A DNA stretch of 64,000 bases from Watersipora subatra (taxonomy: Eukaryota > Bryozoa > Gymnolaemata > Cheilostomatida > Watersiporidae), in contig NC_088708.1 of NCBI RefSeq assembly GCF_963576615.1, positions 29,767,191-29,831,190 of the forward strand, in the 5' to 3' direction. Under the pieces are notes generated by a model. It was not told where the DNA came from. It did not search any database and saw only the letters and a program-made list of their open reading frames with translations. This document shows positions 47,542-58,800 of the stretch, one piece after another; position 1 is the first letter of the stretch; every line of letters starts with the position of its first letter. The position numbers and the translations under genes are program-made.

Positions 47542-50500
47542 GTGAAAGACATGTACTTGTCAATTTTATTTATGATAGGGCAAAAGATTAGGGATGTTTT
47601 CTTTTTACTCGTAACTCCAGATATAAATAAATCTACTTACAAGTTTTGCAATAAAGATGAACTTGAATTTCTCTAAAAACAAATATGATTCTATTACAAA
47701 ATCTTTCCAAACACGATTCTTTTGAAGGTTTTTCAAGTACTCGATGCAGACTAAATAAAAATTTTATGCTGTTAGTGAAGATTAATTGAAAAAATGATAT
47801 TCCAATATTATTTCAGTTTTCCATTATTGTTTTGTTTGTTCCTGTACCTTGAGGCAAACATGGCGAGTGTGTTATTTCTATTTATTATATTATTTGTATT
47901 ATTTTAGTTTTAACTACAGTCAAACAAATCTTCATATTTACTTAATCAAAGGTTTGCTGATTTTGATTAAATTTATGATTTTTAGTTATCAGGATAGTTT
48001 GCTTTATGACTGTCAAAGCTCAAGCGACTGATGCCTTTTATCGAGATATTGGCACATAATATAAAGTTAATATTATGATAATAACAGCTGTAAAATTTCA
48101 ATTTAGTAATACTATAGTAGCATAGCAAACTATAGTAGCATAGCAAACTATAGTAGCATAGCAAACTATAGTAGCATAGCAAACTATAGTAGCATAGCAA
48201 ACTATAGTAGCATAGCAAACTATAGTAGCATAGCAAACTATAGTACCATTGCAAACTATAGTACCATTGCAAACTATAGTAGCATAGCCAACTATAGTAG
48301 CATAGCCAACTATAGTAGCATAAAAACTTTGAAAGGTGTTGGATTGCCCTAAGCACCCTTCCATTCACTATCCAAACCTGTACCATAAAGCTTAGATAGT
48401 TTTAGCAAACTTTGCTTTACATTGCAAAGAGCGTGGCACTAAGCTAGCTGCTGATAATCAACAGGTATTGCTGAAGCAAGCTATTCGGAACGTTGTAATT
48501 TGACTGAAGGCTGAACTTGATAAATTGAGGAAGTAATGATACTACTACAACTAACTCCAGAATTATATATATATATAGATTCCATATACAAAATGCAGAC
48601 CGTTATATGTCTACATGTATATAATTTAAATTAACTTTTGATTATATTAAAATAAAAGTTTTAAATGTGCCATTGAGAACTGCATTAGTTATTTTAATAT
48701 AAATGACAGTGAATGTAAAGTTTTATGAAATAGGCCTACATATGATTCTTAGACAATGGCTTGGCGAGACATTCTCTCCAATAGTCAGTTGGTAAGACGT
48801 CATTGATCTCTGATTCTAGTGAGAGACGCGAAGTTTTTCCAGAGAGTTCTTTACAAAAGTTGTTATCTACAAATGATCTACTATCAGAGGAGAATGGACT
48901 CTTAAAAGAGCAGCTGAACTTGAGAGAGGAGGCCCTGAGGCTACACGGTCTGCACATACTCAGTGATGTTGTGCATCTACTTGATCAACATCATATCTAT
49001 TGTGGTAAACGAAAGGGTGAGCAGTAATTGTATCAAAGAACGATGTTCGTATCTATTGCCAATGGTTCCAATGATGACCAATGAGTTGTCTTTTCATGAC
49101 AAAGCATTGCTACGTGATAAGCAAGCATTTAATTAGGAAAAAGCCTGAATCTTTACTATAATAAAAGACATTTCCGTCCATCGCAACGCTAAGAGCATTA
49201 GAAACAAAAGTTTGCAACACCCTGGATTTGAACTCTAATATACATATTGATGAACCATCGCACTAACCCTGCGTCAATTGATCACCTTGCCATAGCATAG
49301 AATAATTGTGCACATAATGATTACACATGATTATCTCTCATGGTACTGTCACTGTATTCATTCTAAATATTGTAACAAATGTGATAAATGCATAATCCCT
49401 ATTACATTATTATTGCCAGCTGTGCATTTTATAAAAGCAGTGATGATGTATGTTTTCCAAAATATTTATGACAGATGATATTTTTAGATTTGTCTGCACA
49501 TGGCCCAAGTAGCCCAACATATGATGAACGTACAAGAGTAAGTCACTACTTTTAACTTTTGCAAAGAATTTTATTTGAAGTAGTAAAATTTAGAACGAAG
49601 GTATTTTGGACTACAACATATATATAGAGCTAAGGCTACTCCAAAACTTATTCTTGATGTCATTCCTAATTTCTGCTATCTACTTGAATGTATCAACTGC
49701 TTTTGAAATTAGCCTCATGTGCTAAACTGCAGAAATCTACCTACAGCTTTAAAGTTTAATCAGGTTACAGCGCTGCTCTTTCATAAGATTAAATTAAAAG
49801 TACTCTGTGTCATGCATTTTACTATTGGTTTGTATGCGCTGAGGCTACTCTGATGAACTAAATCTACTGTACTGCACTAAATTAACCAATCACATATCAC
49901 CGAGAAGCATTTCGATGGCTGGCAATAAACAAGAAGTTGAAACACTGCGGACATTCTATCAAACGTTAAATAGTCAAGATCATTTGAGAGTGAATACAGC
50001 AACGAACTTTGTAGTAATCCGCAAATAGATGAACTAATCAGCAATTTTGCAAGTTCTTTTTGAACTGTTCTCTATTCTGAAAAGAATGTCCAACTGAAAT
50101 TTGAGCTTTAAAAAGTACTTAAATTGAAGAAATTTGATTTTCTATTTAATAAATTTATAAAAAAGAATTTATTAAATTGATTGAGAAAATACCTGACAAA
50201 AGTTGGCTAAAGGCTAATCTATGAAGATTAAAGAAATTGAAAGGAAATATTGGTAATGTTTTTATTTTTGCAGACACCCATGTAATTTTTTATTCTAACA
50301 AATTTAATGGAGCAGATCAGGTTAGACTTTGGTCTTAGCACTAGTAAAGCACACAGTGAAACTAGAAATCAAAACACAGCTATACGATGTAGTTAGGGCT
50401 ATGATGAATAAGTGGAGGTAGAAGTAGACTTCAGTGCCATGATACAGCGCATGACTTATGACCAACAATCTAAAATAAGCCTATTCTCCAACATGCTTAT

Positions 50501-53500
50501 GGAGGTGATTTGATTGGGTTCAACAAGGCATGAAGCAGAATAGAGGTTCATATAACCTTTGACCAGACGTTGTCTTTTAAACTGCGCTTTGCTGGTTTGA
50601 ACAAAATGGCCGCAGCAGAACCTTGTCTTGAAAGCTGTAGGCAGCCTCTTGAACTAAGCAAATGAAACTGTTTCAACTCCACCAATGATCTGAAAGCAGC
50701 TAGTAAAGTATTACGATTGGTCAAATCTACAAATACTCCATGCTGATTAGTTAACATACAAATAATCATACTATATCGCTCTGAAGAGGGTTTCCTGCAA
50801 AACGAAAGTTCTCTTCCGTGCCTAGCTGAATGAACAGTGCTACCCTTAATAAAAACCCACAGTGTGACATGAATACTGCCAACTAGCAGAGTTGGTAAGC
50901 AGGGAGCAGTTTATTTATAGCAACCAAAATTGCATTAACTTTTGATGAACTATGTGAGTTGTTCATGATATATAACTAACAGTTCTCATTGGCTCACTGC
51001 CTTTATTATAGTTTCATATTCTGCTTACAGTAAACATACATTAGTCTAGTCCAAAAATAGTTATGACAATCTGGTGGAATAATGTGCAATAAATATTACG
51101 TTTCTCATCTTTTGGCGATTCATATTTCATCTTAAATGGAGAAAGTGTTCATATTTGGCTATAAAATGTTCACAAATTAACTACAAGAGGCGAGAGTACA
51201 TGCTAAGGTCAACACCTGGAATACTACAATAAACATGATTGTATAATGCAAGCAGTATACAATCATGTTTAAGCCACTTTCAATGTAAAATGACTTTTAG
51301 GAAGGAGACAAAGTTCGTCACTCTCCATATGATCAAGACATTATGAATGAGCACCGATATCTAGCCAATTTAGCAAGAGGAGATAACCACTACTCGTAAG
51401 TTATACTTACCAGTATTTGCAAATCTGCTTAAATATTTTGAGGATGCAAAACCTGATCTATAAGAAGATTACTACTGTATATATTACTGTACTCATTGTA
51501 TATATTACTGTACCCATTTTATATTTTACCGTACTCATTGTATATATTGCTGTACCCATTTTATATACTACTAAGGACAAGCGACTATAAGAAATACCAG
51601 AGTTTATCATTGGATAGCGATGACATTGGTGAGGTTCGAGAGAAAGGCCACGGTCTGGAGAAAGGCATAGGGAAACCGAAGCACACAAGCACACCTATTT
51701 GTATGTACATGTATGTGTTCAGCCTTATTGCAAAGGGTGGAATGGACAGATATCTTCCCCCATTTTCTCTAGAGTCTGTTTAATAATAGTGAGATCTATA
51801 ATTGTTACAGATTTGTGCTGCCCAGCTAATTGAGAGTGGTGCAGTGAAATGGTGGAAGTATTTTAGTTAGAAATAACTATGTACAGAATAGTGTCTTGCA
51901 GAATGCAAGTACTGTATGTTGAGATGCCTCTGCGCAAGTGCATAAAACGATGCAGCTTTTTCCTTTCAACTACTTAGTGAATATGCCTTGAAGAGGTGAA
52001 TGCATAGCACCCAAACTGAAGCGTTGGTCTTGCTCAATCTGATTCTGACAGGGGCGAACAAACACGGCTAGTATTAGCCAATGAAATATTTGCTTTGTTT
52101 TCATACACAGTTCATTCCTTGATGCTGAATACTGAATTCTGATCTCTCAACAGAATGAAAGATAGTTGGAATGAGATAAATTTTTTCAAGTTTGGATTGA
52201 GCCTACAGACATCAGTGGCTTTGGCTGAGCTTTGCACACTTCTGAAGCTTTCATTCCACTGTACTGTCTTTGGTTATAGCTTGAGCATCTTTCTTTTATA
52301 TTTTAATTTTTCATACTCCATTGTGTTTGCCATGAGTGTTTTGATGACAACATTACTTTTTGTGATTCAGACAAAAAGAAACAGAGGTCAAGATCATCTG
52401 GAAGAAAAAGAGAGCCTAATTGTAATGTGAACGCCAGGCACTCCTCACCTGAAACTAGAAACCGCACCAGACTAGAAAGCACCTTAAGATACGAAGAGCT
52501 TGACAGTAATATAATATATACACATTTCCTTCTCTTATTGAATTCCTTACTACTGCTTACTGAGTGTTTCCATAGTAGCTTTATTTTGTTGGTAAAATTG
52601 TTATTTTAGTAGGAATTGTTTAGTCATCAGTTTCCAATTGTCTCACCACCATGATAAGCGCCTCAGTCTATAAGAGTCTAAACAACATCTCCATCTAGTA
52701 TGCATATGTGCTCTTTTTTATTCTGCACTTACGTAGATGAGTGAAACCATGAAGTCTCTCAATGAAGACGTACCCAACAATTATACACAAAAGCCAAATT
52801 TTAAAAATGACACGGCTGTGAGATGAAGGGTTAGCAAGCAAGAATGGTTAATACCTGTAAAACCTAGTGGCAAGTGGTGCGCAGGATAAACTGTGATCAA
52901 ACTGAAATGCTGTAGGTGTCCTGCTAGAAAGTGAGGACTGTCTGGAGTCCAGTTACTTTCCAAGAGACAGAAGAACTATCGCTGCTGAAGAGAGAAAATT
53001 GAGGAAAGAAAGAAAAAAACATGACTTGTTAGCCCACTGGGAGGAATGTGAACACCGACACCTACATGTAGCTCCTTCAAAGCCACCTCCACAACACACA
53101 TCCCTTGCAATGAAATATAAACCTAAGGTAGTCACCTGCTTGAACCTTCATGGGAAAGCAAAGAAAACATTAGTTTTACAATTGTTTCTCAGCTTGGAAA
53201 ATGAATGCTCAAGTATAGATTTTAACTTTAATCTAAGTTTTTAGTTAACATTTGATCTACACTGTGTAGTCTTAAATTTTCACATTAGATAATAAAATTC
53301 ATAATTTTAGTTTTTAGCTTGCTTTCTCCTGGAATGTCATTTATACACATCAAAAAATTTACCAATGATGGCTTACAGTCATTGTGCTTGGTCAGCCATA
53401 CGCCCACAACGTGCAATGTTATGATCATAACTATGCATGTTGTGGACATAAATTAGTCAGTTAACCAGATACAAAAAAGGAATGAGTCTCACAAACAATA

Positions 53501-54704
53501 GATTTAAAGACTGGCACACAAAACAGATCAAATAACTAAGTCTACCAGGCTGTTAGCTTAACAGTTTTACCAACTCGACTTCTCTGTGGCTGAATGAATA
53601 AATTTAACAAGTTGCGCAATAGACTAGGATAAAAATAACATGGCATGAAATTAAATATTTTAAAAATTAATGGGTTAAAATAACGATATTATTATAATTG
53701 CAGACTATCGATCGAAAATTACAGCCTAAAAAAGTGAATTTGAACAGAACATACTCCTTGGACAGAAAGCGCTCAAAACGAAGGCAGGAGAGACAAAGTT
53801 CTCCGGAGATGGTGGATGGTAAAAAATTCCCTTTTGTTGATGAATGTGCTGTATATCTAGTTTCAAATTTTATGTTTGATGAATCACATGGTTTTACACT
53901 TACATAACTTGCCTTACAGAGCGGACACCTGTCAAAACCACCCATAGGGAAACCTTGACCGCCGCAACACCGACCAATGCTGCCACTCAGTGTACACAGC
54001 TACCATGCCATACCTCAACACAGACAAGAAACTGCCAACACGTTGCCACACAGGCGTGCTGTCCCCGTCAGTGTTCAACACAAACTCCTAGCCCTCCTAA
54101 ATACACCCAAACAAGCTTACCTGCACACTTCACAGAGTCGTCTTCTCATGGTGATTTATCACATGAATTTACTGCCGAGGAGCCGCAGTCAATGGACAAG
54201 GCTAAAAAGACTCCGAAAGATTTGAACAAACTGAGCCTTCTTGAGGCAAACAAGGGTCGGCTACTAGGTGAGATCGCTTTTCAGTTAGATAAGCGAATCC
54301 TCAGCTTTGTGCTCAATGGTAAATTCAACAAGCAATGCAAGTATAAAAGCTTCTACGGCTACAACGTAGTCAATCTGCAGCAGAGAATAGTAGAGAGAGA
54401 AACAGGTGAGCTGAAGGAGGTGATGCTCGACCGCTACCGCTTTCTCATGCAGACCCTGCACTCTTTGGGATACGAGTTTCCGCATCACAGTAACTTTGCC
54501 GTAATGCTCGTCAACAAATATGGCGTGATGAAACACGGCGTCACTGAGATGAGAAGGGTGGAAATATCTGTACACGATGAGCCAATACTTAGAGACTTCA
54601 TAAAAAAAAATGCAACTTCTCAAGAAGTGAAGAACACATTAATATTGCTGCAATGTTTAGCGGTCATGGCCGCTGATGACGGCATGCCACTGTTTATATG
54701 GTAA
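47417..54704 (+). CDS. SPATC1: Speriolin-like protein (SPATC1 family), spliced
   Basis: Speriolin is a centrosome/sperm-neck protein that binds CDC20 in mammals. Exons: 47417-47541, 48820-49004, 49488-49537, 51301-51395, 51576-51700 (or from 51582), 52371-52505, 52967-53127, 53704-53818, 53920-54704. All phases agree and give about 591 residues. Order of parts: Ser/Arg-rich start, a coiled coil (LLSEENGLLKEQLNLREEAL), a long charged disordered middle, a Cys/Thr/Gln-rich stretch with three TQT motifs, then the conserved C-terminal domain: LLGEIAFQLDKRILSFVL, YGYNVVNLQQRI, RYRFLMQTLHSLGYEF, FAVMLVNKYGVMK. Start ATG 47417 is chosen because an in-frame TAA lies just upstream with no acceptor between. 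AATAAA at 54849 is a candidate poly(A) signal. The C-terminus is sure; the small middle exons rest on splice sites and phase. Confidence 0.85.
48109..48322. repeat. 18-bp minisatellite (CTATAGTAGCATAGCAAA)
   Basis: Twelve units in three variant blocks: 7 with CATAGCAAA, 2 with CCATTGCAAA, then CATAGCCAA and a decayed end. Lies in intron 1 of the speriolin-like gene. CYYSLL and ATIVCY frames are artefacts. Confidence 0.94.
48820..49004 (+). CDS. SPATC1: Speriolin-like exon 2, coiled coil
   Basis: ERREVFPESSLQKLLSTNDL, LSEENGLLKEQLNLREEALR and LHILSDVVHLLDQHHIYC. Heptad-like Leu spacing suits the N-terminal coiled coil of speriolin. Acceptor TTCTAG, donor TGTG|GTAAAC. Confidence 0.8.
49148..49365 (-). 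mobile_element. SINE family A copy
   Basis: The minus strand starts CCATGAGAGATAATCATGTG, has GGTTAGTGCGATGG (A-box region) and GAGTTCAAATCC (B-box) and ends TTATTATAGTAAAGATTC. Best preserved tRNA-like copy of this family in the window. Confidence 0.8.
49488..49537 (+). CDS. SPATC1: Speriolin-like exon 3
   Basis: 50-base exon, LSAHGPSSPTYDERTR. Acceptor TATTTTTAG, donor AGA|GTAAGT, phases 1 and 0. Confidence 0.65.
51231..51270. repeat. 15-bp hairpin just before speriolin-like exon 4
   Basis: AAACATGATTGTATA and its exact complement at 51256-51270, loop ATGCAAGCAG. It ends 30 bases before the exon. Confidence 0.8.
51301..51395 (+). CDS. SPATC1: Speriolin-like exon 4
   Basis: EGDKVRHSPYDQDIMNEHRY then LANLARGDNHY. 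Acceptor ACTTTTAG, donor CTC|GTAAGT, phase 2. Confidence 0.7.
51478..51570. repeat. Tandem repeat (GTA(C/T)..CATT(G/T)TATAT) against exon 5
   Basis: About four to five diverged units of GTACTCATTGTATATATTAC / GTACCCATTTTATATTTTAC, ending at the acceptor of the next exon. Confidence 0.8.
51576..51700 (+). CDS. SPATC1: Speriolin-like exon 5
   Basis: SDYKKYQSLSLDSDDIGEVR then EKGHGLEKGIGKPKHTSTP. Two AGs six bases apart (51575, 51581) both fit the phase and would differ by two residues. Donor ATTT|GTATGT. Confidence 0.7.
52371..52505 (+). CDS. SPATC1: Speriolin-like exon 6
   Basis: KKKQRSRSSGRKREPNCNVN, RHSSPETRNRTRLESTLRYE then ELD: strongly basic, probably disordered. Acceptor TTGTGATTCAG, donor GACA|GTAATA (weak). 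Confidence 0.65.
52967..53127 (+). CDS. SPATC1: Speriolin-like exon 7
   Basis: RRTIAAEERKLRKERKKHDL, LAHWEECEHRHLHVAPSKPP and QHTSLAMKYKPK; a charged helix then a His/Pro stretch. The acceptor is inferred at CCAAGAG|AC from phase. Donor AAG|GTAGTC. Confidence 0.65.
53704..53818 (+). CDS. SPATC1: Speriolin-like exon 8
   Basis: TIDRKLQPKKVNLNRTYSLD then RKRSKRRQERQSSPEMVD, with an RSKRR basic cluster. Acceptor TAATTGCAG, donor GATG|GTAAAA. Confidence 0.75.
53920..54704 (+). CDS. SPATC1: Speriolin-like last exon, speriolin C-terminal domain
   Basis: Starts ERTPVKTTHRETLTAATPTN, then a Cys/Thr/Gln-rich stretch with TQT three times (STQTRN, STQTPS, YTQTSL). The last 150 residues carry the speriolin domain: GEIAFQLDKRIL, Tyr-Gly-Tyr, RYRFLMQTLHSLGY and LVNKYGVMK. 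Ends GMPLFIW, TAA at 54702-54704. GC content is higher than in the surrounding introns. Confidence 0.9.
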
Positions 54705-55783
54705 ATTGAATTAAAACTAAATTTGCACTAGATGACTGTTTCATTTGCGAAAAACCCTGCAAAAACTTCGCTACTAGAAACAAGTGATACAAAAACGAGC
54801 AACAATATTATTGGGAAATATATAAATATAAAAATAATGATTTTACAGAATAAAATATACAAATAGCAGAAACAAAAGCAGCCGAAGTTGAGCAAGGAAG
54901 CAGAGTCACCAGATGAAAGAATATGATGATATCTAACAAAACCTTGACAATAAATAGCCGTCATACCAAGATAGCATTAATAAGCTGTGATTGCATTAAC
55001 ATCGACACATAATTACACGACCAAATGTCTGATAGGGCATATGAATGGAGAGCTTCCAAATGCCTAGTAAGAATGTGCAAATCCAAAATCATTTAGAATA
55101 CTTTCAACCAATCCAAAATCATTTAGAATACTTTCAACCAATCCAAAATCATTTAGAATACTTTCAACCAATCCAAAATAATTTAATAAACTTTTAACCA
55201 ATTGATGGTCAGATATCGTGATCAGAATATAAGAACCAAAATAAATTTATGCAATATTAAGCTCTCTCATAACCTCAGAATCAAACCAGAGCAGATGTAT
55301 AACATTGGTAGCTATAGCTTAGCTTTCACAGGGTTGACATGTACTCGGTTTAGGTGGGTGTCAATGGTTCAGGCATGAACAAAACCAGAGACATACAAAA
55401 AGGAACCGGCATGTTTACACATACGGGTGAGCTATCAAGATCAGCCCCACCATTTTAAGCAAATTGTTTAGTCCTTAACAAACAAAATTTGACTGTGTAT
55501 ATGGTATATCTGATCATTTGCATCGCTGTTGAGTATTTAAAATCTTGGTAGCTGCTCAACTGCGTACAACTGCTTGGCATAATCTAATGACTTTGGTGAA
55601 TGGGTACAGGCATGACAAGATGATAGGGATATGATCAATGGCTGTGAAAATGGAAGGGTAAACAGAGACAACGTCAGCAAAGTGATACCGTTCGAAGCAC
55701 AGCCAGTGAGCTACCTATCACATAGAATTCTCTGTGATGCAACACATTTTACCCAGAGTCCTTTGCCATGCCACCCCATCTAG
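54705..55783. other. Convergent intergenic region
   Basis: About 1.1 kb between the speriolin-like stop and the ARMC8 stop, both genes ending here. Holds a 30-bp tandem repeat at 55078-55200. No gene seen. Confidence 0.6.
55078..55200. repeat. 30-bp tandem repeat, 4 copies
   Basis: CCAATCCAAAATCATTTAGA plus ATACTTTCAA; three identical copies and a fourth with AATAATTTAATAAACTTTTAA. Confidence 0.93.
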
Positions 55784-55823
55784 TCACTTCTTTGCACTGA
55801 ACATGCGCAACGTCGTATCTGCT
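55784..55823 (-). CDS. ARMC8: ARMC8 last exon
   Basis: [12 protein letters not shown] then TGA, completing ..SEK across the junction and matching the AK.AL..L end of ARMC8. Acceptor TCTCATCATTGTAG. The phase (one base entering) fits the preceding donor exactly. Confidence 0.85.
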
Positions 55824-58800
55824 CTACAATGATGAGATAACAACGCATTGAGCAGCTCATTCGGTAACCTATTTATATACAGAAAATATTTATTACTGCA
55901 GTATTAACTTCTTGTAGAACTAGATTACGTATAAAATGATTATTTACTTCAGTAGGATATATATACGTATATATATATTCTGTATATGCAATACTTACTT
56001 TTCGGAAAGTACCTTGTCTGGCGACCGTTTGAGCTGCTCGATGATCTTGTCAACACCTATATTGAGTAACTTCTGCTGCCGGTCAAGGCATCCTGTCTCT
56101 TCTGTGTCCCAGATAAGGTTTGTCACACAAAACAAGGCAGCCATATTGAGCTTTTTGTTCGAGTGTTGCTACAAGCAACCAGCAAGAAAAGATGACAAAC
56201 TCTTTTTTGAATGATACAAGATGTGAAGTCTGCATACACATGGATGCCCTTCCATTGAAATCACCTGCATGTAATTCACTCTATGCGGGCTTCACTAGTG
56301 TAGTGGACCAGTCACCAATGTGGATCCCCCAACCATCACCCTTGTGTATTCCCTAAATTGGTGCAGACTACAAGTTGCTTCAGGGGCAGTCTGCACCAAT
56401 TTAGGCCCCTGAAGCAACTTGTAGTTGTAATCGCCTCCTCACAATGTTTGTCTTCTACCTGCGTGTCTATGCTTCAAAGGCTATGGTTCATAGCATCCTT
56501 GAATGCATATGGCTGCATACGAATATGACTATACAGTCAAAACTTTATGTCTGACATACAGAGTAATATCTAGTACTCGAAATCTGGGAGTTTTTTTTCA
56601 AAACATTGCAGTTTGAATATCAGTACAAATTTATACAGTTCTCTATCCAGTAGTTCAGTTCCACATAGCTTGAACAATATTAAATAGTATTCATACCTTC
56701 CTTTCACGTTTCAATATCATGCATCAGAAGAAATGTAACGCAAAAAAGCAACACTTTCCCTATAATTAAAACAACCGATAATAAAAGCAAACATCTTTGA
56801 TTCAAAGCTATTTAGTGGTTATGAAGAGAAATTGAGAGCGATACGAAGAAAGATGGAAACGACTGTAAGTGGCGATATAATTAAATGATATAAACGAAAC
56901 AAAACAGTATATAAATAAGTTGTTAAATTTATAAAATTAACATGGTGTAAATAAGACTAGCTCTGGTACTCTATGATGACCTCTACTTATGTCTCTAGTA
57001 CTCAATCATAACCTCTACTTAAAGGTTGACTTGCAACAAAATTCTCATTACAGTTATTTTGTATCAAAAGATTCACCATGTCTTACTATGTTGTGTTGTA
57101 GGTGCCAAATATGTGGAAATGTGATTACAAGCTCTTAAAAGCTCAAAAACGAAAAGCCACCGTAGATTGCAATCAGTTTATTTCTCTGACGTAGTCATGA
57201 TAGTTTGGTTATTGTCTTGTCACGTGATGTTCTCACGTGAATTGAAAGGCCAATAAAAAGTTCAATATAAACTTATCGTAGCACTAGTTTATGACAAACA
57301 CTTCGGGTTTCACCGAAGACCCCGTATCAAATATAGATGCTCGCTACTTTACAGTTTTGTTTCGGCTTGAACTAATCGTCAAGTCGTAATCTGATCATGT
57401 GACCCAATATTTCGAAAATAATTTTTGCAGCACTTTTCGATTATCACAGTTGACCAACAGGCTCGTCATGATTATCAGACAATGATATGCACTCCTTCGA
57501 GTTAAGATTAAAAAGTTTAACAAATTTTTACGGTAAGTTATAAGATATCAGTGCTAAAAGTGACAGCATTACAATGATGATAAAATAGACGCGTAACAAC
57601 AATAGACTTGGTTTTATTAAATGCGTGAAGTATATTTATGTATTTAAGTATTTTTGTGAAAATATTTCGACGAATAAGGTTGCGTGAAAGTGTAAACAGA
57701 AACCATCTACCACAACTACGTCACATTTAAGCCATTTTGGAAAGAGAATCCAAACTACGGCGGTCTCGTGTGGCTGCGATTAACTGTTCGTTTTTGAGCT
57801 TTTAAGAGCTTGTAATCACATTCCCACATATTTTGCACCTACAACACAACAGAGTAAGACATGGTGAATCTTTTGATATCAAATAACTGTAATGTGAATT
57901 TTGTTGCAAGTCAACCTTAAAGTCCTACACATCTCTTGTATAGAAAAGCTGTACAGTCATACCTCGCCAAACCAGTGCCTAAATATATGAGAAAATCGAG
58001 ATACAAGCAAATTTCGAGAAAGTTTCTGCCTTGAGATACGAGAAACTTTCAAGATACGAGCATATGAGCCAGTTATCGAAGACCACTAAATGGCCAAATA
58101 TGTGACAGACTGCTTTCAAGAACAGCATTGCTCGGTCTTCCGTCGAACCAGTTTGAAAAAGGTTGGCTAAAAGTTATAGTGAAAGCAGAGCAAAATGCGA
58201 CAGCCGGACACAAATAACAAAAATTAAGACGAAAACAACATTAAAGTTTTGTTTAGTAAAAGATTAAAACTTAGCTTCATGTATGTGTTTAGTCAGATAA
58301 AATCATTTAAGTTAAAGCTTATGTTATGTAGCGTCAGATGTTTAGGGTACCAAACGTGTTGCTGTCAAGTCTGTCTGTCACGAAAGTCAGAACTCCATAC
58401 AGTACTGTACATAATGATGTTACATTTTATTGCAGATCATCACCACTAAATAGGTACATGTATTTGTTACTTTATGAATGTAGGTACTGAGTTGAAACAA
58501 AAGCATATTTATCCATTGTAAGACCCTCTTTAGATAGTTTTTTCATAGTAAGGGAACAGATTAATTTATATCTAGCTATTTTATATAAGAAATATGGCAT
58601 TGAGATATGAAAACATTGACATACGAAACTCAGTACTAAAACGCAGTAAGCTCGTAGATTTTTACACATAGTATTTAATATTTTTATATAACATATTCAC
58701 TTCAATGTTATAAGTTATACCCTGAAATATTTAACATTAAGTTTTAGACGTGTGACCATATAAAATCACATACAGTGCATGCATTTCCTTAAAAGAATCT

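Noticed and set aside
54285..54623. 112-codon minus-strand open frame
   Set aside because: Shadow of the speriolin C-terminal exon.
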